Shown here: positions 6,040-12,271 of the stretch, piece after piece
Position numbering within the stretch: position 1 is the stretch's first letter
Layout: each line of letters opens with the position of its first letter
Assembly: GCA_014378085.1 (NCBI GenBank)
Contig: JACMOJ010000200.1
Location: forward strand, 1-12,271
Origin: Burkholderiales bacterium
GTDB lineage: Bacteria > Pseudomonadota > Gammaproteobacteria > Burkholderiales > Usitatibacteraceae
DNA: 12,271 bases
Reading direction: 5' to 3'
The notes under the pieces: model-generated
Databases searched by the model: none
What the model was told of the DNA's origin: nothing
Seen by the model: only the letters and a program-made list of their open reading frames with translations
Position numbers and translations under genes: made by a program

Positions 6040-7008
6040 TTAGAACAGGGCGTCGACGTATTGTTTGGCGACAAATGGTTTCAGATCATCAATGGATTCA
6101 CCCACACCGATAAATCGTACCGGTATCGAGCGTTCGGGTATCTCAGCCGCCAATGCCGCCAGTACGCCGCCTTTTGCGGTGCCGTCCAATTTAGTCACGA
6201 CCAAGCCAGTTAACTGCAAGGCGTCGTCGAACGCTTTGGTTTGGGAGAGCGCGTTCTGCCCGGTGTTGGCGTCCAATACCAAGAGCGTTTCATGCGGCGC
6301 TGTTGGGTCGGCTTTGGCGATGACCCGTTTGACTTTTTTGATCTCCTCCATCAGATTTAGCTGAGTGGGTAATCTGCCTGCGGTGTCCGCTAAAACGATG
6401 TCGATACCACGCGCTTTTGCTGAATGGATGGCGTCAAAAATGACGGCGGCAGAATCGCCGCCCTCCTGCGCGATGACGGTGACGTTATTTCGCTCACCCC
6501 AGGTCATCAATTGCTCGCGAGCCGCAGCACGAAATGTGTCCCCGGCCGCCAGCATCACGCTGTGGCCTTGGGCTTGGAAATATTTCGCGAGCTTGCCAAT
6601 CGTGGTGGTCTTCCCTGCACCGTTGACGCCGGCGATCATGATGACGAACGGCTTGGCGGTTGTCGTAACAAGTGGCTTTTCAAGCGGCGACAATAAATCG
6701 GTGAGACTACTTTTAAGTTCGTCGTGCAGCAACGCTCGATCGGCAATCTTTTTTTCGCGTTGTGCTCGCCGCAGGCTGTCAATCAGGCGAGAGGTTGCGC
6801 GGACACCGACATCTGCCGTGATCAACGCCGTCTCAAGGTCTTCAAAGAATGCTTCGTCAATCTTCGGGTGCCGCGCGAATAAATCAGAAACGTCGGTGTT
6901 GAGTACCTCGCGGGTTTTTGAAAGTCCGCCGCGCAATCGTGCAAGCCAACCAGTCGGCGCATCGGCTGCCGATGATGTTGAACCGTTTTTTGAGGAAGTC
7001 GAAAACAA
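6040..7008 (-). CDS. ftsY: Signal recognition particle receptor FtsY
   Basis: FtsY is the SRP receptor GTPase that docks ribosome-nascent-chain complexes at the inner membrane for co-translational insertion. The 322 residues contain an amphipathic segment TGWLARLRGGLSKT (19-32), which in this family helps bind membrane, then the N domain (about 33-115) and the G domain. GTPase motifs visible are GVNGAGKTT (127-135), DTFRAAAREQL (157-167), DTAGR (208-212), TKLDGTAKGG (272-281) and GVGE (301-304). The start is TTG at 7006-7008, with AGG at 7016-7018 as a Shine-Dalgarno. The stretch before the amphipathic helix is only about 18 residues, much shorter than the long acidic A domain of the E. coli protein. 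The gene heads the ftsY-ftsE-ftsX series and diverges from rsmD. Confidence 0.96.
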   Translation of the reverse strand: MFSTSSKNGSTSSAADAPTGWLARLRGGLSKTREVLNTDVSDLFARHPKIDEAFFEDLETALITADVGVRATSRLIDSLRRAQREKKIADRALLHDELKSSLTDLLSPLEKPLVTTTAKPFVIMIAGVNGAGKTTTIGKLAKYFQAQGHSVMLAAGDTFRAAAREQLMTWGERNNVTVIAQEGGDSAAVIFDAIHSAKARGIDIVLADTAGRLPTQLNLMEEIKKVKRVIAKADPTAPHETLLVLDANTGQNALSQTKAFDDALQLTGLVVTKLDGTAKGGVLAALAAEIPERSIPVRFIGVGESIDDLKPFVAKQYVDALF

Positions 7009-7062
7009 ATCTTGGACCTAAAAGTAAGCCCCACCAACAAGAACGTTGATGGTCAGGCCACC

Positions 7063-7090
7063 ATTGTAGGGGAACGCCGCCTCCCCTGAA
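7063..7090 (-). promoter_or_regulatory. Possible ftsY promoter
   Basis: On the minus strand TACAAT (7068 down to 7063) is a good -10 hexamer. At 16 bases upstream the -35 position reads TTCAGG (7090-7085), which keeps only the TT and one further base of the consensus. Transcription would start near 7056, giving a leader of about 48 bases before the TTG. Placement in the divergent gap fits, but the weak -35 keeps confidence low. Confidence 0.3.
7068..7087. promoter_or_regulatory. Short inverted repeat in the ftsY/rsmD divergent region
   Basis: AGGGGA (7068-7073) and TCCCCT (7082-7087) are exact reverse complements around an 8-base centre. The dyad covers the spacer of the proposed ftsY promoter, so it could be an operator or simply a hairpin. 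Only the symmetry is observed. Confidence 0.25.
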
Positions 7091-7180
7091 GCAGATTGAG
7101 GCAGATTGAGGCGGATAAAAAAAATTGGGGTGATGTAAGGCAATGTGAGGCGACTTTAGGAGACGGAAGGCGATGTCAGG
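7091..7180 (+). repeat. 10-bp periodic purine-rich array between ftsY and rsmD
   Basis: Sequence in this stretch repeats every ten bases. GCAGATTGAG occurs twice back to back (7091-7110). After an A-rich interruption (7111-7130), five units of consensus CGATGTNAGG follow (7131-7180), with AGG falling at exactly 7138, 7148, 7158, 7168 and 7178. Each AGG resembles a Shine-Dalgarno core. The period matches one helical turn of DNA. A ten-base unit cannot stay in one codon frame, so coding is unlikely. It forms the upstream region or leader of rsmD. Confidence 0.75.
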
Positions 7181-7205
7181 AGATACAACCATGCGAAAAT
7201 TGTGA
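7178..7205 (+). promoter_or_regulatory. Ribosome binding site and four-codon leader ORF before rsmD
   Basis: AGGAGA (7178-7183) is the best Shine-Dalgarno in this intergenic region. It sits seven bases before an ATG (7191) that reads ATG CGA AAA TTG TGA and stops at 7203-7205, one base before the rsmD ATG (7207). The rsmD ATG lacks a good site of its own. This layout would fit translational coupling through a mini-ORF, but it could also be chance. Confidence 0.35.
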
Positions 7206-7206
7206 A

Positions 7207-7791
7207 ATGAAAAGTCTGCGTACACAGTCGAGCCGCTACAGGAATAGCGTACGAATTGGCGGCGGCGAATGGCGAGGCCGATTATTGACCTTTCCCGACG
7301 CGGAGGGATTGCGCCCCACGGGCGATCGGGTAAAACAAACACTCTTCAATTGGCTGGGCCAGTCGATGCTTGGGATGACCTGCCTTGATGCATTTGCCGG
7401 CAGTGGAGCGCTCGGGTTTGAAGCGGCGTCTCGTGGCGCATCGCAGGTCGTGTTGTGTGAATCGAATCGCGAAACCGCAAGGTCGTTGTCGGGTAATGCT
7501 GAGCGGCTGGGTGCTCTGCAATGCAAGGTGTTCCCCGTCGATGTGAGTCTGTGGTTGCACACCAACTCGCTTAAGTTTGATGTTGCATTTTGCGATCCAC
7601 CATTTTCAGCTGCACTGGACACGTTTTTGGCGCAATTAATGCCGCATTTGGCGGTGGGAGCGCGCATGTATGTAGAGTCGGGGCAACCTATCGATTCGCT
7701 TTGTACGCCGCCAAGCCGATTTGTTGTGGAAAAGGCATCAAAAGCTGGTGCGGTGCATTTTGGGTTGCTTCGACTAATTTCGGCAGGCTAA
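7207..7791 (+). CDS. rsmD: 16S rRNA (guanine(966)-N2)-methyltransferase RsmD
   Basis: RsmD transfers a methyl group from S-adenosylmethionine to N2 of G966 in 16S rRNA during 30S assembly. The 194 residues match the family length. Visible landmarks are RIGGGEWRGRLL (16-27), LRPTGDRVKQTLFNWL (35-50), the SAM-binding loop DAFAGSGALGFEA (61-73), the acidic residue in VLCESNRE (82-89), and the catalytic motif DPPF (130-133), the N/DPPY/F signature of amino-group methyltransferases. The reading frame stays open upstream to a TTG at 7096, inside the 10-bp array. ATG 7207 is chosen because family homology starts near it and the extension is low-complexity. The gene begins a plus-strand run with coaD (35-base gap) and fdx, a gene order common in Betaproteobacteria. 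Confidence 0.94.
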   Translation: MKSLRTQSSRYRNSVRIGGGEWRGRLLTFPDAEGLRPTGDRVKQTLFNWLGQSMLGMTCLDAFAGSGALGFEAASRGASQVVLCESNRETARSLSGNAERLGALQCKVFPVDVSLWLHTNSLKFDVAFCDPPFSAALDTFLAQLMPHLAVGARMYVESGQPIDSLCTPPSRFVVEKASKAGAVHFGLLRLISAG

Positions 7792-7796
7792 CATAG

Positions 7797-8569
<773 letters not shown>

Positions 8570-8583
8570 CGACTCCGGCCGCC

Positions 8584-8614
8584 GCTGAAATTGCTGCGCG
8601 AGGCTGCTGAAATT
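8584..8614. repeat. Short direct repeat in the fdx/dynamin convergent gap
   Basis: GCTGAAATT occurs at 8584-8592 and again at 8606-8614, a 22-base period; the flanking bases extend the match to 11 of 12. No convincing hairpin terminator is seen in this 51-base gap. It is minor but directly visible. Confidence 0.35.
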
Positions 8615-8620
8615 TTCACC

Positions 8621-10600
8621 TTATTCTGATTTTCGCCGCTTACCGGCGAAACGCTCTAGGCTGTCGCGAAGTGTGCCCAACTCAGCGTGTTTGCTTTTAA
8701 CCACATCCAACGCGGCTTGGAATTCTGCAATTTTCTCCGCCAAATCCAACTCCGCCGAGTGCATCGCGGCGATGCGTTGCGCTCGTTCATCGAGGCGTTT
8801 GCCTAGTTCGTCTAATGGGCGCTCAATACCGTTGAACAGGCCGCGCATCCAAGAGGTCGATTCGCGGTGCGCAATTTCGAACAGGTGAATAATTCGTCCC
8901 GCAATAACAGACTCGAATTGCGCCGCGACCGCACCGTTGCGGCGCGTCAAAAAATTACCGGGTCGTGGCAACTCAGTAGCAGCCGCTTCCTCGGCCTTGT
9001 CGATTTCAATGAGGAACCGGTTTGTGGCAAATGAGTGCACTTCGAAGTGTCCCAGGCCAATTTGACGAAAGTGATGTTCCCCCAGATTGCCGAACACGGT
9101 GCGAATTTCGTCGAGCTTACTGTTGATGACATTGATTCGCTCGCGCGAAAGCAAAAAATATTTCGACAAAATGTCATTCAGCGTTCCCGCCCTGACAGAT
9201 GATTCGATTTGCTTGGCAGTTTCGGCGGCGTCTTGCTTTGCAATGGCGGGGCTTGTGAGTGCCGCCAGCTCATTGGCAAGTTTCCCGTGGATCGGTTTGA
9301 TGGCGCGCAGCTCTTCTATTGCCACATGTAGATTGGTGCGCTTGTCGCTCGTTTCTTGTGCAAGTGCCTGCGTGATTGCTTGATTTTTTTTCCGAATCTC
9401 GCCTAAATCATTCAATCCTGCGAGTGCATCAAATCGCGCTTGGTCTAACGACGCTTGGACACTTTCCACTGTGCTGGAAAGCGTGTTCAGAATATCTTTG
9501 CCCAGCACGGCCTCACGGTCATCCGGCAGCTGCTCAGCGAGCGCTCTTTCGAGGCGGAATAGGCGGCTTCTCAAGAGCGCGTCTTGGTCGCTCTCAAAGC
9601 CACCCTTCAGCGCAAGCGCAGCCGATACCGGAACCACTTTGCCGGCGTCGATCCGCATCAAGTCAGCGACGTCTTGAATACGTTTGTCGATTTCTACCAG
9701 CCAAAGGCGATCAGCTTCCTTCATGTCCGCCTGCCCCTCGACCATCAGTCGGTCAATCTTGTTCATCACGACAATGCGCGCTTGATTCGATTCATCCTTC
9801 TCGCGTTCGCGAAAATTGCGCGATCCGCCGAGATTTTCCTTCCAGATCGCAAGATCAGGTTTGGTGATGCCTTCAGCGGCATCCAACACAACGATCACGG
9901 CATCTGCGGCTGGAATGTTTTCTCGGCTGAACTCAGGTTCTGCGGTTAGCACCGATACACCAGGTGTGTCGATGACGACAAGGCCGGCGTCGAGTATTGG
10001 GTGAGGGTAGTTAATGATTGCATACCGCCACCTTGGTACCTCGACGCCATCGTTGTCACGGCGGGAGTTTGTGACGGCATCGCTATGAAGCCCCCAAGCC
10101 ACCGTCTCGGCAATCGTGGCACGACGTGTTTCTGCCAACGTCGTGAGGGCGAGATTAATTGAATCTGGATCGTCTATCGAGAATGGAATAGTCTGCCATT
10201 CGGATTTGTCCGCGTATAAGTCCGCGAAGCGGCGGGGTGCCTCGCGCGATTCAATCGGCAAAACGCGGACGTGGGGGCTTTCGTCGCGGTCGAACCTCAC
10301 CTCCGTGATGCAGCGCGTCGCCTGTACTGCGCCTGAGGGTAACAGGCGCTTGCCGAGATCGGAAAAAAATAACGCGTTGATAAGTTCGGATTTTCCGCGC
10401 CCGGCCTCGGCGACAAAAATAATATTCACCCGAGCGGCGTTGGCCTGTTCTGTAAGGCGATCGAAGGTGGCCTCAGTGTCCGGTGTGCAGTAGCCATGCG
10501 CCCGCAGAAAATCGGCAATGCGCACGATCTGGGTGGTCACGCCGTAGCGCCAAGATTGCAGGTTGGCAAGCCGGGCTGTGAGCGCGTGTCTAGGCTGCAT
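8621..10600 (-). CDS. Dynamin-family GTPase
   Basis: This is a large GTPase of the bacterial dynamin-like group. Relatives (CrfC/YjdA, LeoA, BDLP) act in membrane remodelling or chromosome positioning, but the job of this one is unknown. From ATG 10600 the protein is 659 residues; a TTG three codons upstream (10609) is the other option, and neither has a clear Shine-Dalgarno. Motifs in ATG numbering are P-loop AEAGRGKSELINAL (64-77), G3 DTPG (211-214), G4 NKID (280-283) and a G5-like PVSA (324-327). The first glycine of the P-loop consensus is Ala64. The remainder (about 360-659) is helical and charged, with a likely coiled coil at about 595-645 and an Arg/Lys-rich end; no membrane helix or obvious paddle is seen. 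It lies 102 bases downstream of mutM on the same strand, so co-transcription is possible. It is a single gene, without the tandem partner some bacterial dynamins have. Confidence 0.9.
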   Translation of the reverse strand: MQPRHALTARLANLQSWRYGVTTQIVRIADFLRAHGYCTPDTEATFDRLTEQANAARVNIIFVAEAGRGKSELINALFFSDLGKRLLPSGAVQATRCITEVRFDRDESPHVRVLPIESREAPRRFADLYADKSEWQTIPFSIDDPDSINLALTTLAETRRATIAETVAWGLHSDAVTNSRRDNDGVEVPRWRYAIINYPHPILDAGLVVIDTPGVSVLTAEPEFSRENIPAADAVIVVLDAAEGITKPDLAIWKENLGGSRNFREREKDESNQARIVVMNKIDRLMVEGQADMKEADRLWLVEIDKRIQDVADLMRIDAGKVVPVSAALALKGGFESDQDALLRSRLFRLERALAEQLPDDREAVLGKDILNTLSSTVESVQASLDQARFDALAGLNDLGEIRKKNQAITQALAQETSDKRTNLHVAIEELRAIKPIHGKLANELAALTSPAIAKQDAAETAKQIESSVRAGTLNDILSKYFLLSRERINVINSKLDEIRTVFGNLGEHHFRQIGLGHFEVHSFATNRFLIEIDKAEEAAATELPRPGNFLTRRNGAVAAQFESVIAGRIIHLFEIAHRESTSWMRGLFNGIERPLDELGKRLDERAQRIAAMHSAELDLAEKIAEFQAALDVVKSKHAELGTLRDSLERFAGKRRKSE

Positions 10601-10618
10601 TAGAGTCAAATGTTGTCA

Positions 10619-10663
10619 GCAGTGGCGGCAGTGGTTGCAGTGGATGCAGTGGTTGCAGTGGCG
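10619..10663. repeat. 9-bp tandem repeat, five copies, between mutM and the dynamin gene
   Basis: Five uninterrupted 9-base units share GCAGTGG followed by two variable bases. Units one and five are identical, and units two and four are identical, so the array is itself symmetric in its variants. It lies in the 102-base spacer after the mutM stop and before the dynamin start. On the minus strand it would form a C/A-rich leader segment of any mutM-dynamin transcript. Confidence 0.8.
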
Positions 10664-10702
10664 GTAACAGAATAAGCGGGCGCTGGTAAATCGGCCTTTC
10701 GA

Positions 10703-11530
10703 TTATGTCTGACAACGCCGGCAGTAAAACGTGCTTCGTTGCCCTTGCCGTATGGCCCGGATGCTTCCAGCGCAGTTGCGGCAGCGCTGCCCCTCCCGAT
10801 CATAGACCATGGCCTTTAGCTGGAAGTAACCTAGGTTGCCATCCGCCTGCACATAATCGCGCAAGCTAGATCCGCCTGCGGCAATTGCATTGGATAGTGT
10901 TTCGCGAATCGCGACGGTAAGTGCTTGGTAGCGTCGCAGCGACACGCGACCGGCGGCAATCGTCGGCCTGATTCCCGCGCCAAACAGCGATTCGGACGCA
11001 TAGATATTGCCCACGCCTACGACAATATGCGCATCCATGATGAATTCTTTCACGCTGAGCGATCGACCTCGTGAACGCTTAAACAGGTGCTCTGCGCTGA
11101 AGTCGGGCCCAAGCGGTTCCGGCCCGAGGTGATCGAGCAACGGATGCTGGGGTGTTTTGCCCGCAATCCAAAGGATCGCGCCAAAACGCCGCGGATCGTG
11201 GTACCGGATCATGGAATCATCATCGAGCAAAAAATCCACGTGATCGTGCTTATTCGGTGCGGAGTCGCGTGGTGTGGAGAATATTGAGCCAGACATACCC
11301 AAGTGACAGAGCAACAGGCCGCCCTGGGTGTCGGAACCGACATCCCAAAGGAGGTATTTGCCGCGCCGAAAAAGTTGCCGGACAACCTTTCCTTGCAGCT
11401 TGCGGCCGATATCAGACGGAATCGGCCAGCGTAGCCGAGAGTCGCGGACGACGACGTTCTCGATCCGCCGCCCCAACAGCTTCGGCAGGAGCCCAAGGCG
11501 GGTCGTTTCAACTTCTGGTAGCTCGGGCAT
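10703..11530 (-). CDS. mutM: Formamidopyrimidine-DNA glycosylase MutM (Fpg)
   Basis: MutM excises 8-oxoguanine and formamidopyrimidines from DNA and then cleaves the abasic site by beta/delta elimination. The 275 residues carry the full signature. Pro2 and Glu3 in MPELPEVE are the catalytic nucleophile and acid, and Lys58 in RRGKYLL is the conserved lysine. The helix-two-turn-helix motif VKEFIMDAHIVVGVGNIYASE is at 160-180. The C-terminal zinc finger uses Cys250, Cys253, Cys270 and Cys273, ending CRRCQT. The start ATG (11528-11530) is fixed by the Pro2 requirement; no Shine-Dalgarno is visible. It diverges from the helical-repeat protein gene (146-base gap) and precedes the dynamin-like gene. 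The enzyme appears intact. Confidence 0.97.
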   Translation of the reverse strand: MPELPEVETTRLGLLPKLLGRRIENVVVRDSRLRWPIPSDIGRKLQGKVVRQLFRRGKYLLWDVGSDTQGGLLLCHLGMSGSIFSTPRDSAPNKHDHVDFLLDDDSMIRYHDPRRFGAILWIAGKTPQHPLLDHLGPEPLGPDFSAEHLFKRSRGRSLSVKEFIMDAHIVVGVGNIYASESLFGAGIRPTIAAGRVSLRRYQALTVAIRETLSNAIAAGGSSLRDYVQADGNLGYFQLKAMVYDREGQRCRNCAGSIRAIRQGQRSTFYCRRCQT

Positions 11531-11641
11531 ATTGCGTTAGTCGTTGGTTTTTGTCGGGTTGGACCAAATTGTGTCATGCCGCCAATCACTGCACCGCCAT
11601 CGCGCCGACATTAGGGTCGAGATGGCGAGCGCATGGTTAGT

Positions 11642-11677
11642 GTGACGTGGGTCTGCGAATTCGCTATGATGAGTGTA
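11642..11677 (+). promoter_or_regulatory. Probable sigma-70 promoter giving a leaderless mRNA
   Basis: GTGACG (11642-11647, four of six matches to TTGACA) and TATGAT (11665-11670, five of six matches to TATAAT) are separated by 17 bases. Six bases separate the -10 from the ATG at 11677, so the predicted transcript start falls on or beside the A of the start codon. There is no convincing Shine-Dalgarno before this ATG, which fits leaderless initiation. Confidence 0.5.
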
Positions 11678-12271
11678 TGTCAAATCAAACCACCGCCGAA
11701 ACAATCCCCAAACCGATTGCCACCCGCATGAGGCTTCGCCAACGACGCGCGGTCGGACTTTGTTTTCTGGCCGCGTTTGCCGTGCCTGTTTGGTCGGCTG
11801 AATCGCTGGATTCGAAGCCGAAGTCCCAGCCTGCTGAAAACAAGTCCACACAAAAGCCCGCACCTGTTGCGACGAAATCGCCGCTAAGGATGGAGACGCC
11901 GCTGCTTTCCAGCGAGCAATTGTTGTATCAATACTTGCTTTCGGAAATCGCCGGTCAGCGCGGTCGGCCCGCAGTAGCGAGTCGCGGCATGTTAGATCTC
12001 GCGCAGAAGACGCGTGACCCGCGAATCGCGCGGCGAGCTGCTGAAATCGCGTTTCAGGCAAGGCAAATTGCCGAATCCCGCGAAGCGCTGTTGCTCTGGA
12101 TTAGCTTGGAGCCCGAATCAGCTACTGCTCGCCAGGCGCTGGCGGCGTTGGTCGGTGTTCAAGGCCCAATTGAGCAGGTCGCCGAAACACTCACACAGTG
12201 GCTGCAGGATAAAACCATTGTTCCGGCGCTCTTTCTGCAAATGCCGTACTTGCTGGGGCGTTACACCGAAC
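11677..12271 (+). CDS. Exported helical-repeat (TPR-like) protein, 3' end cut off
   Basis: This open frame runs from ATG 11677 past the window edge; 198 codons are present. The N-terminus has a basic region (RMRLRQRR, 17-24), a hydrophobic core and a likely signal-peptidase site near VWSA (about 38-41), followed by a Pro/Lys/Ser-rich linker (about 42-70). From about residue 77 the sequence (EQLLYQYLLSEIAGQRGRPA, then a DLAQKTRDPRIARRAAEIAF stretch and repeated Glu/Ala-rich helices) matches the periplasmic TPR-like proteins often found beside mutM and upstream of lolB in Betaproteobacteria. An internal ATG at 11728 (residue 18) could also start a signal peptide. It probably works in the periplasm or at the outer membrane as a binding scaffold, but no partner is visible. 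The family call rests on remembered resemblance and gene order. Confidence 0.8.
   Translation, partial: MSNQTTAETIPKPIATRMRLRQRRAVGLCFLAAFAVPVWSAESLDSKPKSQPAENKSTQKPAPVATKSPLRMETPLLSSEQLLYQYLLSEIAGQRGRPAVASRGMLDLAQKTRDPRIARRAAEIAFQARQIAESREALLLWISLEPESATARQALAALVGVQGPIEQVAETLTQWLQDKTIVPALFLQMPYLLGRYTE

Noticed and set aside
6365..7021. 218-residue plus-strand frame opposite ftsY
   Set aside because: It lies entirely across a highly conserved ftsY sequence on the other strand and shows no domain; it is a codon-bias shadow.
7096..7206. N-terminal extension of RsmD through the 10-bp array
   Set aside because: The ten-base repeat cannot preserve a codon frame, the encoded stretch is low-complexity, and family homology begins near ATG 7207.
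8621..10600. Dynamin-like GTPase as part of a phage-defence island
   Set aside because: It sits between conserved housekeeping genes with no neighbouring defence genes, integrase or composition shift.
10606..10803. 65-residue minus-strand frame translating the 9-bp array as an Ala/Thr repeat
   Set aside because: It starts inside mutM in another frame, across the intact zinc-finger region, and its repeat character only reflects the DNA array.
11537..12061. 174-residue minus-strand frame at the right end
   Set aside because: It is antisense to the clear signal-peptide and helical-repeat coding sequence on the plus strand and crosses the likely promoter.

Overview
The window looks like a chromosomal segment of a betaproteobacterium with moderate GC. 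The evidence is a conserved housekeeping core typical of that class: ftsX-ftsE-ftsY on the minus strand, then rsmD, coaD and a YfhL-type ferredoxin on the plus strand, then a dynamin-like GTPase and mutM on the minus strand, and a divergent signal-peptide-bearing helical-repeat gene that runs off the end. No rRNA, tRNA, insertion sequence, integrase or CRISPR array is visible. The class call rests on protein resemblance and gene order, not on a search.

Layout. Bases 129-1358 (+): an AI-2E/PerM-family membrane protein followed by a hairpin. Bases 1509-2430 (+): a double-BON-domain lipoprotein and a 48-residue two-helix membrane peptide. Bases 2431-2826: 396 bases without a credible gene. Bases 2827-4258 (+): a PA2779-like exported small protein and a PA2778-like C39-fold cysteine-peptidase lipoprotein, separated by a long inverted repeat that surrounds the probable start codon of the second gene. 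Bases 4259-4409: a convergent junction carrying a 12-bp tandem repeat. Bases 4410-7008 (-): ftsY, then ftsE and ftsX, which overlap by ATGA; ftsE has a repeat-made C-terminal tail. Bases 7009-7206: a divergent promoter region with a remarkable 10-bp periodic array. Bases 7207-8569 (+): rsmD, coaD and fdx, the last two overlapping by GTGA. Bases 8621-10600 (-): the dynamin-like GTPase. Bases 10601-10702: a spacer with a 9-bp tandem repeat. Bases 10703-11530 (-): mutM. Bases 11677-12271 (+): the helical-repeat protein, incomplete, with a promoter placed so that its mRNA may be leaderless.

How the genes work together. FtsE/FtsX form the divisome ABC complex that controls septal peptidoglycan hydrolysis, and FtsY is the SRP receptor. 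RsmD methylates 16S rRNA, CoaD makes dephospho-CoA, and the ferredoxin carries electrons for an unknown partner. MutM repairs oxidised guanine. The envelope genes at the left (BON lipoprotein, membrane peptide, PA2779/PA2778 pair) look like an accessory envelope or stress cluster.

The two most interesting things are these. First, the PA2779/PA2778 pair: the small protein has a Gly-Gly, transmembrane helix, basic-tail C-terminus, and its neighbour has a fold whose relatives cut after Gly-Gly. Second, there is a recurring habit of short degenerate tandem repeats (6, 9, 10, 12 and 15 bp), mostly at gene borders, one of which has been translated into the end of FtsE.
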